From NCBI RefSeq assembly GCF_029227915.1, contig NC_079877.1, forward strand, positions 7,008,001 to 7,072,000: 64,000 nt of DNA, given 5' to 3'. The position numbers and the translations under genes are program-made. A model generated the notes under the pieces. That model was not told the DNA's origin. It saw only the letters and a program-made list of their open reading frames with translations, and did not search any database. Below are positions 52,352 through 64,000 of the stretch, in pieces. This stretch comes from Hydractinia symbiolongicarpus (Eukaryota > Cnidaria > Hydrozoa > Anthoathecata > Hydractiniidae). Each line of letters opens with the position of its first letter. Positions within the stretch are counted from its first letter, which is position 1.

Positions 52352-54589
52352 TTTCATTGACTTTCTAACGGTGTCAATCCGTTTGAGTTACAACGGTTGG
52401 GTCACATATTCGTACCAACATGTATTTAGCGATATTTTTCTGATATTACTAGATTGCATCGCTTCTAACAGTGAAACGATTGACTGTGGGACTTAATTGA
52501 ACTAACTTTGGACTGTGACCTCATAAGTGTGATAAATGAGACAATTGGAATCCAAGAAAGAACATTCTTCTTAATTTGAAATGATTGCCGGACTTCAGCA
52601 TTTACACTGAACACCCTGTGGTAGCGATTCATTTAAAAATTTAGATAAATAAGTCATTTTTACTGTGGGAACAATCCTAGCCGTTAGCGCGCGCTGAAGA
52701 TATAGAGACAGTTTCAAAAACTCCATTTCATTGATTTTCTAACGGTGTCAATCCGCTTGACTTACAACGGTTGCGTCACACATTCGTACCAACATGTATT
52801 TAGTGATTTTTTTCCGATATTACTAAGTTGTATCGCTTTCAACAGTGAAACGATTGACTGTGGGACTTAATTGAACTGATTTTGGACTTTGACCTTATAA
52901 ATGTGATAAATGAGTCATTTTGACTACAAGAAATGTTATTCTTCTTAATTTGACATGATTGCTAGAACTCAGCGGTTACACTGGGCGCTGTGGTAAGGCT
53001 TTATATAAAAATTAAGATAAATAAGTCATTTTTTACTGTGGGACCAATCCTAGCCGTTATCGCGCGCTGAAGAAATAGAGACAGTTTCTAAAACTAAATT
53101 TCATTGATTTTCTAACGGTGTCAATCCATTTGAGTTACAACGGTTGCGTCACAAATTCGTACTAACATGTATTTAGTGATTTTTTTCCGATATTACTAAG
53201 TTGTATCGCTTTCAACAATGAAACGATTGACTGTGGGACTTAATTGAACTGATTTTGGACTTTGACCTTATAAATGAGATAAATGAGTCATTTTGACTAC
53301 AAGAAATGATATTCTCCTTAATTTGACATGATTGCTGGAACTCAGCGATTACACTGGGCGCTGTGGTAGCGCTTTGTTTAAAAGTTAAGATAAATAAGTC
53401 ATTTATTACTGTGGAAACAATCCTAGCCGTTATCGCGCGCTGAAGAAGTAGAGACAGTTTTAAAAACTACATTTCATTGACTTTCTAACGGCATCAATCC
53501 GTTTGAGTTACAACGGTTGCGTCACATATTCGTACCAACATGTATTTAGTGATTTCCTTGCGATATTACTAAGTTGTATCGCTTTTAACAGTGAAACGAT
53601 TGACCGTGGGAATTAATTCAACTGATTCTGGACTGTGACCTTATAAATTTGATTAATGCGCCAATTGGTCTCCAAGGAATAACGTTCCTCTTAATTTGAT
53701 ATGATTGCTGGAATTTAGCGGTTACATTAGGCTCTGCAGTAGCGCTTTATTTAAAAATTTAGATAAATAAGATTTTCCTACTGTGGGACCAATCCTGGCC
53801 GTTAGCACGCGCTGATGAAATAAAGACATTCTCAAAAACTACATTTCATTGATTTCTTGGCGGTATAATTCCGTTTGAGTTTCAACGGTTGCGTCACATA
53901 TTCGTACCAACATGTATTTAGCGAAAGTTTTCGGATATTACTAGGTTGCATCGCTTTTAACTGTGAAACGTTTGACTGTGCGACTTAATTGAACTGATTT
54001 TGGACTTTGACCTTATAAATGTTATAAGTGAGACAATTGGACTCCAAGAAATAAAATTCTTCTTAATTTGACATGATTGCTGGAACTCAGCGGTTACACT
54101 GGGCGCTGTGGTAAGGCTTTATTTAAAAATTAAGATAAATAAGTCATTTTTTATTGTGGGACCAATCCTAGCCGTTATCGCGCGTTGAAGAAATAGAAAC
54201 AGTTTCTAAAACTAAATTTCAAAGATTTTCTAACGGTGTCAATCCGTTTGAGTTACAAAGGTTGCGTCACACATTCGTACCAACATGTATTTAGTGATTT
54301 TTTTCCGATATTACTAAGTTGTATCTCTTTCAACAGTAAAACGATTGACTGTGGGACTTAATTAAACTGATTTTGGACTTTGACCTTATAAATGAGATAA
54401 ATGAGTCATTTTGACTACAAGAAATGATATTCTTCTTAATTTGACATGATTGCTGGAACTCAGCGGTTACACTGGGCGCTGTGGTAGCGCTTTGTTTAAA
54501 AGTTAAGATAAATAAGTCATTTATTACTGTGGAAACAATCATAGCCGTTATCGCGCGCTGAAGAAGTAGAGACAGTTTCAAAAACTACA
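52352..54589. repeat. Block R, copy 2 (6 monomers, 2,238 bp)
   Basis: Starts are 52352, 52726, 53099, 53472, 53844 and 54217, in the same subtype order as copy 1 with a single CGTACTAACATG unit. This is probably the basic form of the unit. It shares with copy 1 uncommon variants such as GGCATCAATCC and AACGTTCCTC. Confidence 0.9.
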
Positions 54590-55710
54590 TTTCATTGACT
54601 TTCTAACGGTGTCAATCCGTTTGAGTTACAACGGTTGGGTCACATATTCGTACCAACATGTATATAGCGATATTTTTCTGATATTACTAGGTTGCATCGC
54701 TTCTAACAGTGAAACGATTGACTGTGGGACTTAATTGAACTAACTTTGGACTGTGACCTCATAAGTGTGATAAATGAGACAATTGGACTCCAAGAAAGAA
54801 CATTCTTCTTAATTTGAAATGATTGCCGGACTTCAGCAATTACACTGAACACCCTGTGGTAGCGATTCATTTAAAAATTTAGATAAATAAGTCATTTTTA
54901 CTGTGGGAACAATCCTAGCATGTTAGCGCGCGCTGAAATTATAGAGACAGTTTCAAAAACTCCATTTCATTGATTTTCTAACGGTGTCAATCCGCTTGAC
55001 TTACAACGGTTGCGTCACACATTCGTACCAACATGTATTTAGTGATTTTTTTCCGATATTACTAAGTTGTATCGCTTTCAACAGTGAAACGATTGACTGT
55101 GGGACTTAATTGAACTGATTTTGGACTTTGACCTTATAAATGTGATAAATGAGTCATTTTGACTACAAGAAATGTTATTCTTCTTAATTTGACATGATTG
55201 CTAGAACTCAGCGGTTACACTGGGCGCTGTGGTAAGGCTTTATATAAAAATTAAGATAAATAAGTCATTTTTTACTGTGGGACCAATCCTAGCCGTTATC
55301 GCGCGCTGAAGAAATAGAGACAGTTTCTAAAACTAAATTTCATTCATTTTCTAACGGTGTCAATCCGTTTGAGTTACAACGGTTGCGTCACACATTCGTA
55401 CTAACATGTATTTAGTGATTTTTTTCCGATATTACTAAGTTGTATCGCTTTTAACAATGAAACGATTGACTGTGGGACTTAATTGAACTGATTTTGGACT
55501 TTGACCTTATAAATGAGATAAATGAGTCATTTTGACTACAAGAAATGATATTCTCCTTAATTTGACATGATTGCTGGAACTCAGCGATTACACTGGGCGC
55601 TGTGGTAGCGCTTTGTTTAAAAGTTAAGATAAATAAGTCATTTATTACTGTGGAAACAATCCTAGCCGTTATCGCGCGCTGAAGAAGTAGAGACAGTTTC
55701 AAAAACTAAA
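54590..55710. repeat. Block R, copy 3 (first 3 monomers only)
   Basis: Starts are 54590, 54965 and 55338. It repeats the first half of block R (GGACTTCAGC, CGCTTGACTTAC, CGTACTAACATG) and then passes into block Q copy 2 at about 55711. Unit 54590 is 375 bp because of small insertions, including CTAGCATGTTAGC near 54916. Confidence 0.9.
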
Positions 55711-58700
55711 TTTCATTGACTTTCTAACGGTGTCAATCCGTTTGAGTTACAACCGTTGCGTCACACATTCGTACCAACATGTATTTAGTGATATTTTTCC
55801 GATATTACTAAGTTGTATCGCTTTCAGCAGTGAAACGATTGACTGTGGGACTTAGTTGAACTGATTTTGGACTTTGACCTTATAAATGTGATAAATGAGT
55901 TATTTTGACTACAAGAAATGACATTCTTCTTAGTTTGACATGATTGCTGGAACTCAGCGATTACACTGGGCGCTGTGGTTGCGCTTTATTTAAAGATTAA
56001 GATGAATAAGTCATTTTTTACTGTGGGACCAATCCTAGCCGTTAGTTTGCGCTGAAGAAATTGAGACAGCTTCAAAAAGTACATTTCATTGACTTTCTAA
56101 CGGTGTCAATCCGTTTGAGTTGCAACGGTTGGGTCACATATTCGTACCAACATGTATTTAGCGAAAATTTTCGGATATTACTAGGTTGCATCGTTCTAAC
56201 AGTGAAACGATTGACTGTGGGACTTAATTGAACTAACTTTGGACTTTGACCTCATAAGTGTGATAAATGAGACAATTGGACTCCAAGAAAGAACATTCTT
56301 CTTAATTTGATATGAGTGCCGGAACTCCGCGATTACACTGGACCCTGTGGTAGCGATTCATTTAAAAATTTAAATAAGTAAGTCATTTTTACTGTGGGAC
56401 CAATCCTAGCCGTTATCGCGCGCTGAAGAAATAGAGAGAGTTTCAAAAACCACATTTCATTGACTTTCCAACGGTGTCACTCCGTTTGAGTTACAACGGT
56501 TGCATCACACATTCGTACCAACATGTATTTAGTGATATTTTTCCGATATTACTAAGTTGTATCGCTTTCAACAGTGAAACGATTGACTGTGGGACTTAGT
56601 TGAACTGATTTTGGACTTTGACCTTATAAATGTGATAAATGAGTCATTTTGACTACAAGAAATAACATTCTCCTTAATTTGACATGATTGCTGGAACTCA
56701 GCGATTACACTGGGCGCTGTGGTAGCGCTTTGTTTAAAAGTTAAGATAAATAAGTCATTTATTATTGTGTAAACATTCCTAGCCGTTATCGCGGGCTGAA
56801 GAAATAGAGACAGTTACAAAAACTACATTTCATTGACTTTCTAACGGTGTCAATCCGTTTCAGTTAAAACGGTTGCGTCACATATTCGTACCAACATGTA
56901 TTTAGTGATTTCCTTCCGATATTACTAAGTTGTATCGCTTTCAACAGTGAAACAATTGACTGTGGGACTTAGTTGAACTGATTTTGGACTTTGACCTTAT
57001 AAATGTGATAAATGAGTCATTTTGACTACAAGAAATGACATTCTTCTTAGCTTGACATGATTGATGGAACTCACCCATTACACTGGCGCTGTGGTAACGC
57101 TTTATTTAAAAATTAGGATAAATAAGTCACTTTGTACTGTGGGACCAATCCTAGCCGTTATCGCGCGCTGAAGAAATAGAGACAGTTTCTAAAACTAAAT
57201 TTCATTGATTTTCTAACGGTGTCAATCCGTTTGAGTTACAACGGTTGTGTCACATATTCGTACCAACATGTATTTAGTGATTTCCTTCCGATATTACTAA
57301 GTTGTATCGCTGTTAACAGTGAAACGATTGACCGTGGGAATTAATTCAACTTATTCTGGACTGTGACCTTATAAATGTTATAAGTGAGACAATTGGACTC
57401 CAAGAAATAACATTCTTCTTAATTTGACATGATTGCTGGAACTCAGCGATTACACTGGGCGCTGTGGTAGCGCTTTATTTAAAAAATAAGATAAATAAGT
57501 CATTTTTTACTGTGGGACCAATCCTAGCCGTTAGTTCGCGCTGAAGAAAAAGAGACAGCTTCAAAAAGTGCATTTCATTGACTTTCTAACAATGTCAATC
57601 CGTTTGAGTTACAACGGTTGGGTCACATATTCGTACCAACATGTATTTAGCAATATTTTTCGGATATTACTAGGTTGCATCGCTTCTAACAGTGAAACGA
57701 TTGACTGTGGGACTTAATTGAACTAAATTTGGACTGTGACATCATAAGTGTGATAAATGAGACAATTGGACTCCAAGAAAGAACATTCTTCTTAATTTGA
57801 CATGATTGCGGGAACTCAGCAATTACACTGAACACCCTGTGGTAGCGATTCATTTAAAAATTTAGATAAATAAATCATTTTTACTGTGGGAACAATCCTA
57901 GCCGTTAGCGCGCGCTGAAGATATAGAGACAGTTTCAAAAACTCCATTTCATTGATTTTCTAACGATGTCAATCCGCTTGAATTACAACGGTTGCGTCAC
58001 ACATTCGTACCAACATGTATTTAGTGATTTTCTTCCGATATTACTAAGTTGTACCGCTTTCAACAGTGAAACGATTGACTGTGGGACTTAATTGAACTGA
58101 TTTTGGACTTTGACCTCATAAATGTGATAAATGAGTCACTTTGACTACAAGAAATGATATTCTTCTTAATTTGACATGATTGCTGGAACTCAGCGATTAC
58201 ACTGGGCGCTAGCCGTTATCGCGCGCTGAAGAAATAGAGACAGTTTCTAAAACTAAATTTCATTGATTTTCTAACGGTGTCAATCCGTTTGAGTTACAAC
58301 GGTTGCGTCACATATTCGTACCAACATGTATTTAGTGATTTCCTTCCGATATTACTAAGTTGTATCGCTGTTAACAGTGAAACGATTGACCGTGGGAATT
58401 AATTCAACTGATTCTGGACTGTGACCTTATAAATGATATAAGTGAGACAATTGGACTCCAAGAAATAACATTCTTCTTAATTTGACATGATTGCTGGAAC
58501 TCAGCGATTACACTGGGCGCTGTGGTAGCGCTTTATTTAAAAATTAAGATAAATAAGTCATTTTTTACTGTGGGACCAATCCTAGCCGTTAGTTCGCGCT
58601 GAAGAAAAAGAGACAGCTTCAAAAAGTACATTTCATTGACTTTCTAACAATGTCAATCCGTTTGAGTTACAACGGTTGGGTCACATATTCGTACCAACAT

Positions 58701-61241
58701 GTATTTAGCGATATTTTTCGGATATTACTATGTTGCATCGCTTCTAACAGTGAAACGATTGACTGTGGGACTTAATTGAACTAACTTTGGACTGTGACAT
58801 CATAAGTGTGATAAATGAGACAATTGGACTCCAAAAAAGAACATTATTCTTAATTTGACATGATTGCCGGAACTCAGCAATTACACTGAACACCCTGTGG
58901 TAGCGATTCATTTAAAAATTTAGATAAATAAGATTTTCCTACTGTGGGACCAATCCTGGCCGATAACACGCGCTGAAGAAATGAAGACATTCTCAAAAAC
59001 TACATTTCATTGACTTTCTAACGGTGTCAATCCGTTTGAGTTACAACGGTTGGGTCACATATTCGTACCAACATGTATTTAGTGATTTTTTTCCGATATT
59101 ACTAAGTTGTATCGCTTTCAACAGTGAAACGATTGACTGTGGGACTTAATTGACTTGATTTTGGACTTTGACATTGTAAATGTGATACATAAGTCATTTT
59201 GACTACAAGAAATGATATTCTTCTTAATTTGACATGATTGCTGGAACTCAGCGATTACACTGGGCGCTGTGGTAAGGCTTTATTTAAAAATTAAGATAAA
59301 TAAGTCACTTTTTACTGTGGGACCAATCATAGCCGTTATCGCGCGCTGAAGAAATAGAGACAGTTTCTAAAACTAAATTTCATTGATTTTCTAACGGTGT
59401 CAATCCGTTTGAGTTACAACGGTTGCGTCACACATTCGTACCAACATGTATTTAGTGATTTTTTTCCGATATTACTAAGTTGTATCGCTTTCAACAGTGA
59501 AACGATTGACTGTGGGACTTAATTGAACTGATTTTGGACTTTGACCTTATAAATGAGATAAATGAGTCATTTTGACTACAAGAAATGATATTCTTCTTAA
59601 TTTGACATGATTGCTGGCACTCAGCGATTAAACTGGGCGCTGTGGTAGCGCTTTGTTTAAAAGTTAAGATAAATAAGTCATTTATTACTGTGGAAACAAT
59701 CCTAGCCGTTATCGCGCGCAGAAGAAGTAGAGACAGTTTCAAAAACTACATTTCATTGACTTTCTAACGGTGTCAATCCGTTTGAGTTACAACGGTTGCG
59801 TCACATATTCGTACCAACATGTATTTAGCGAAAGTATTCGGATATTACTAGGTTGCATCGCTTTTAACTGTGAAACGTTTGACTGTGCGACTTAATTGAA
59901 CTGATTTTTAACTTTCACCTTATAAATGTTATAAGTGAGACAATTGGACTCCAAGAAATAACATTCTTCTTAATTTGACATGATTGCTGGAACTCAGCAA
60001 TTACACTGGGCGCTGTGGTAGCGCTTTATTTAAAAATTAAGATAAATAAGTCATTTTTTACTGTGGGACCAATCCTAGCCGTTAGTTCGCGCTGAAGAAA
60101 AAGAGACAGCTTCAAAAAGTACATTTCATTGACTTTCTAACGGTGTCAATCCGTTTGAGTTACAACGGTTGGGTCACATATTCGTACCAACATGTATTTA
60201 GTGATTTTCTTCAGATATTACTAAGTTGTATCGCTTTCAACAGCGTAACGATTGACTGTGGGACTTAATTGAACTGATTTTGGACTTTGACCTTATAAAT
60301 GTAATAAATGAGCCATTTTGACTAAAAGAAATAACATTATTCCTAATTTGACATGATTGCTGGAACTCAGCGATTACACTGGGCGCTGTGGTAGCACTTT
60401 GTAAAAAAATTAAGATAAATAAGTCATTTAGTACTGTGGAAACAATCCTAGCCGTTATCGCGCGCTGAAGAAATAGAGACAGTTTCAAAAACTACATTTC
60501 AATGACTTTCTAACCGTGTCAATCCGTTTGAGTTACAACGGTTGCGTCACGTATTCGTACCAACATGTATTTAACGAAAGTATTCGGATATTACTAGGTT
60601 GCATCGCTTTTAACTGTGAAACGTTTGACTGTGCGACTTAATTGAACTGATTTTTGACTTTCACCTTATAAATGTTATTAATGAGACAATTGGACTCCAA
60701 GAAATAACATTCTTCTTAATTTGACATGATTGCTGGAACTCAGCAATTACACTGGGCGCTGTGGTAGCGCTTTATTTAAAAATTAAGATAAATAAGTCAT
60801 TTTTTACTGTGGGACCAATCCTAGCCGTTAGTTCGCGCTGAAGAAAAAGAGACAGCTTCAAAAAGTACATTTCATTGACTTTCTAACGGTGTCAATCCGT
60901 TTGAGTTACAACGGTTGGGTCACATATTCGTACCAACATGTATTTAGTCATTTTCTTCAGATATTACTAGGTTGCATCGCTTTTAACTGTGAAACGTTTG
61001 ACTGTGCGACTTAATTGAACTGCTTTTGGACTTTGACCTTATATATTTTATAAGTGAGACAATTGGACTCCAAGAAAGAACATTCTTCTTAATTTGATAT
61101 GAGTGTCGGAACTCCGCGATTACACTGGACCCTTTGGTTGCGATTCATTTAAAAATTTAAATAAATAAGTCATTTTTACTGTGGGACCAACCCTAGCCGT
61201 TAGCGCGCGCTGAAGATATAGAGACAGTTTTAAAAACTCCA
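55711..61241. repeat. Block Q, copy 2 (15 monomers, one truncated)
   Basis: From 55711 to about 60123 it matches 43837-48249 at a constant offset of 11,874 bp. After an extra W monomer (60124-60496) the offset becomes 12,247 bp up to 61241. Differences are few: I noted G to C at 56861, C to G at 57810, A to G at 58983 and G to A at 59191 over about 4.4 kb. Such likeness means a recent duplication, or an assembly error that only long reads can exclude. Confidence 0.92.
57947..58257. repeat. Truncated monomer (311 bp), backbone D2, second copy
   Basis: This is a copy of 46073-46383, displaced by 11,874 bp with the rest of its block. It keeps the GCTAGC joint and the TTGTACCGC mark. Confidence 0.92.
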
Positions 61242-64000
61242 TTTCATTGACTTTCTAACGGTGTCAATCCGTTTGAGTTGCAACGGTTGGGTCACATATT
61301 CGTACCAACATGTATTTAGCGAAAATTTTCGGATATTACTAGGTTGCATCGTTCTAACAGTGAAACGATTGACTGTGGGACTTAATTGAACTAACTTTGG
61401 ACTTTAACCTCATAAGTGTGATAAATGAGACAATTGGACTCCAAGAAAGAACATTCTTCTTAATTTGATATGAGTGCCGGAACTCCGCGATTACACTGGA
61501 CCCTGTGGTAGCGATTCATTTAAAAATTTAAATAAGTAAGTCATTTTTACTGTGGGACCAATCCTAGCCGTTATCGCGCGCTGAAAAAATAGAGAGAGTT
61601 TCAAAAACCACATTTCATTGACTTTCCAACGGTGTCACTCCGTTTGAGTTACAACGGTTGCATCACACATTCGTACCAACATGTATTTAGTGATATTTTT
61701 CCGATATTACTAAGTTGTATCGCTTTCAACAGTGAAACGATTGACTGTGGGACTTAGTTGAACTGATTTTGGACTTTGACCTTATAAATGTGATAAATGA
61801 GTCATTTTGACTACAAGAAATAACATTCTCCTTAATTTGACATGATTGCTGGAACTCAGCGATTACACTGGGCGCTGTGGTAGCGCTTTGTTTAAAAGTT
61901 AAGATAAATAAGTCATTTATTATTGTGTAAACATTCCTAGCCGTTATCGCGGGCTGAAGAAATAGAGACAGTTACAAAAACTACATTTCATTGACTTTCT
62001 AACGGTGTCAATCCGTTTGAGTTAAAACGGTTGCGTCACATATTCGTACCAACATGTATTTAGTGATTTCCTTCCGATATTACTAAGTTGTATCGCTTTC
62101 AACAGTGAAACAATTGACTGTGGGACTTAGTTGAACTGATTTTGGACTTTGACCTTATAAATGTGATAAATGAGTCATTTTGACTACAAGAAATGACATT
62201 CTTCTTAGCTTGACATGATTGATGGAACTCACCCATTACACTGGCGCTGTGGTAACGCTTTATTTAAAAATTAGGATAAATAAGTCACTTTGTACTGTGG
62301 GACCAATCCTAGCCGTTATCGCGCGCTGAAGACATAGAGACAGTTTCTAAAACTAAATTTCATTGATTTTCTAACGGTGTCAATCCGTTTGAGTTACAAC
62401 GGTTGTGTCACATATTCGTACCAACATGTATTTAGTGATTTCCTTCCGATATTACTAAGTTGTATCGCTGTTAACAGTGAAACGATTGACCGTGGGAATT
62501 AATTCAACTTATTCTGGACTGTGACCTTATAAATGTTATAAGTGAGACAATTGGACTCCAAGAAATAACATTCTTCTTAATTTGACATGATTGCTGGAAC
62601 TCAGCGATTACACTGGGCGCTGTGGTAGCGCTTTATTTAAAAAATAAGATAAATAAGTCATTTTTTACTGTGGGACCAATCCTAGCCGTTAGTTCGCGCT
62701 GAAGAAAAAGAGACAGCTTCAAAAAGTGCATTTCATTGACTTTCTAACAATGTCAATCCGTTTGAGTTACAACGGTTGGGTCACATATTCGTACCAACAT
62801 GTATTTAGCAATATTTTTCGGATATTACTAGGTTGCATCGCTTCTAACAGTGAAACGATTGACTGTGGGACTTAATTGAACTAAATTTGGACTGTGACAT
62901 CATAAGTGTGATAAATGAGACAATTGGACTCCAAGAAAGAACATTCTTCTTAATTTGACATGATTGCCGGAACTCAGCAATTACACTGAACACCCTGTGG
63001 TAGCGATTCATTTAAAAATTTAGATAAATAAATCATTTTTACTGTGGGAACAATCCTAGCCGTTAGCGCGCGCTGAAGATATAGAGACAGTTTCAAAAAC
63101 TCCATTTCATTGATTTTCTAACGATGTCAATCCGCTTGAATTACAACGGTTGCGTCACACATTCGTACCAACATGTATTTAGTGATTTTCTTCCGATATT
63201 ACTAAGTTGTACCGCTTTCAACAGTGAAACGATTGACTGTGGGACTTAATTGAACTGATTTTGGACTTTGACCTCATAAATGTGATAAATGAGTCACTTT
63301 GACTACAAGAAATGATATTCTTCTTAATTTGACATGATTGCTGGAACTCAGCGATTACACTGGGCGCTAGCCGTTATCGCGCGCTGAAGAAATAGAGACA
63401 GTTTCTAAAACTAAATTTCATTGATTTTCTAACGGTGTCAATCCGTTTGAGTTACAACGGTTGCGTCACACATTCGTACCAACATGTATTTAGTGATTTT
63501 TTTCCGATATTACTAAGTTGTATCGCTTTCAACAGTGAAACGATTGACTGTGGGACTTAATTGAACTGATTTTGGACTTTGACCTTATAAATGAGATAAA
63601 TGAGTCATTTTGACTACAAGAAATGATATTCTTCTTAATTTGACATGATTGCTGGCACTCAGCGATTAAACTGGGCGCTGTGGTAGCGCTTTGTTTAAAA
63701 GTTAAGATAAATAAGTCATTTATTACTGTGGAAACAATCCTAGCCGTTATCGCGCGCAGAAGAAGTAGAGACAGTTTCAAAAACTACATTTCATTGACTT
63801 TCTAACAGTGTCAATCCGTTTGAGTTACAACGGTTGCGTCACATATTCGTACCAACATGTATTTAGCGAAAGTATTCGGATATTACTAGGTTGCATCGCT
63901 TTTAACTGTGAAACGTTTGACTGTGCGACTTAATTGAACTGATTTTTAACTTTCACCTTATAAATGTTATAAGTGAGACAATTGGACTCCAAGAAATAAC
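61242..64000. repeat. Block Q, copy 3 (partial, runs off the window)
   Basis: It begins at the second monomer of block Q (GTTGCAACGGTTGGG) directly after copy 2, giving a tandem period of 5,158 bp. It includes 61242, 61613, 61986, 62358, 62731, 63105 (truncated), 63416 and the first 212 bp of 63789. After the truncated unit the offset to copy 2 falls from 5,158 to 4,038 bp, so three monomers (matching about 58258-59377) are absent. Confidence 0.9.
63105..63415. repeat. Truncated monomer (311 bp), backbone D2, third copy
   Basis: This is a copy of 57947-58257, displaced by 5,158 bp. The monomer after it differs from the other two copies, because three monomers have been lost just downstream of the joint. 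Confidence 0.92.

Larger units (their letters stand above)
1..64000. repeat. 372-373 bp satellite DNA array filling the window
   Basis: The same unit recurs head to tail with no interruption. Starts at TTTCATTGAC (one-base variants included) were located at 361, 733, 1105, 1477 and onwards to 63789, 172 in all. Spacing is 372 or 373 bp almost everywhere, with small indel variants of 370-375 bp and five truncated units of 311-312 bp. All units have the same orientation. By eye, monomers of different subtypes are roughly 80-95% alike, while copies of the same higher-order block are almost identical. GC is about 36% in the monomer counted by hand (361-732). No gene, RNA gene, transposon end or unique spacer is visible. 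Arrays of this kind are typical of eukaryotic centromeric, pericentromeric or subtelomeric heterochromatin; which of these applies cannot be read from the sequence. I do not recognise the family or species. Confidence 0.97.

Noticed and set aside
1-64000. CRISPR array
   Set aside because: The unit is about 373 bp with no short repeats separated by unique spacers and no cas genes.
1-64000. Transposon or retroelement arrays
   Set aside because: There are no terminal repeats, target-site duplications, transposase or reverse transcriptase frames; units abut with no flanking sequence.
1-64000. tRNA or 5S rRNA gene derived repeat
   Set aside because: I looked for an internal B box such as GGTTCGANTCC and for tRNA-like arms; GGTTGCGTCAC does not fit and no cloverleaf pairing is apparent.

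Overview
The whole 64 kb is one satellite DNA array. A monomer of about 372-373 bp, roughly 36% GC, repeats head to tail in a single orientation from base 1 to base 64000. Taking TTTCATTGAC as monomer start, I placed 172 starts from 361 to 63789, with a partial monomer at each end. There is no unique sequence and no recognisable protein gene, RNA gene, transposon or inversion. This fits pericentromeric, centromeric or other heterochromatic DNA of a eukaryote. The species cannot be named from the sequence and I do not recognise the satellite family. CpG is not depleted (17 CpG in monomer 361-732), which hints at a genome with little CpG methylation, such as many invertebrates; this is only a hint.

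Monomers fall into subtypes marked by shared diagnostic bases, and these are arranged in nested higher-order repeats (HORs). Subtype names here are mine. 1-3337: dimer-like A/B array with exactly 372-bp monomers. 3338-11164: T1-T2-T3 trimer array with stray A-type monomers. 11165-18238: U1-U2-U3 based HORs of 5, 4, 5 and 3 monomers. About 18044-30346: a 6.34-kb block (17 monomers) followed by a near-identical 5.97-kb copy (16 monomers). 30347-33898: expansion of a 746-bp dimer. 33899-38045: a 2,235-bp six-mer in two copies. About 39575-43922: a 2,174-bp unit in two copies. 43837-48994, 55711-61241 and 61242-64000: three copies (the last cut by the window edge) of a block of about 14-15 monomers, differing by whole-monomer gains and losses. 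49368-55710: a six-mer family present as 8, 6 and 3 monomers.

Nearly all length changes are whole monomers in register, as expected from unequal crossover between homologous positions. The exception is a class of five truncated monomers that share one 62-bp deletion and a newly made GCTAGC junction. Short conserved elements recur at fixed phase: the AACATGTATTTA core, a CAAC-N-GTTG dyad, a GCGCT-GTGGT-AGCGC hairpin, an AP-1-like 9-mer in some subtypes, and two internal direct repeats. The most notable content is this readable history of HOR turnover, not a gene system.
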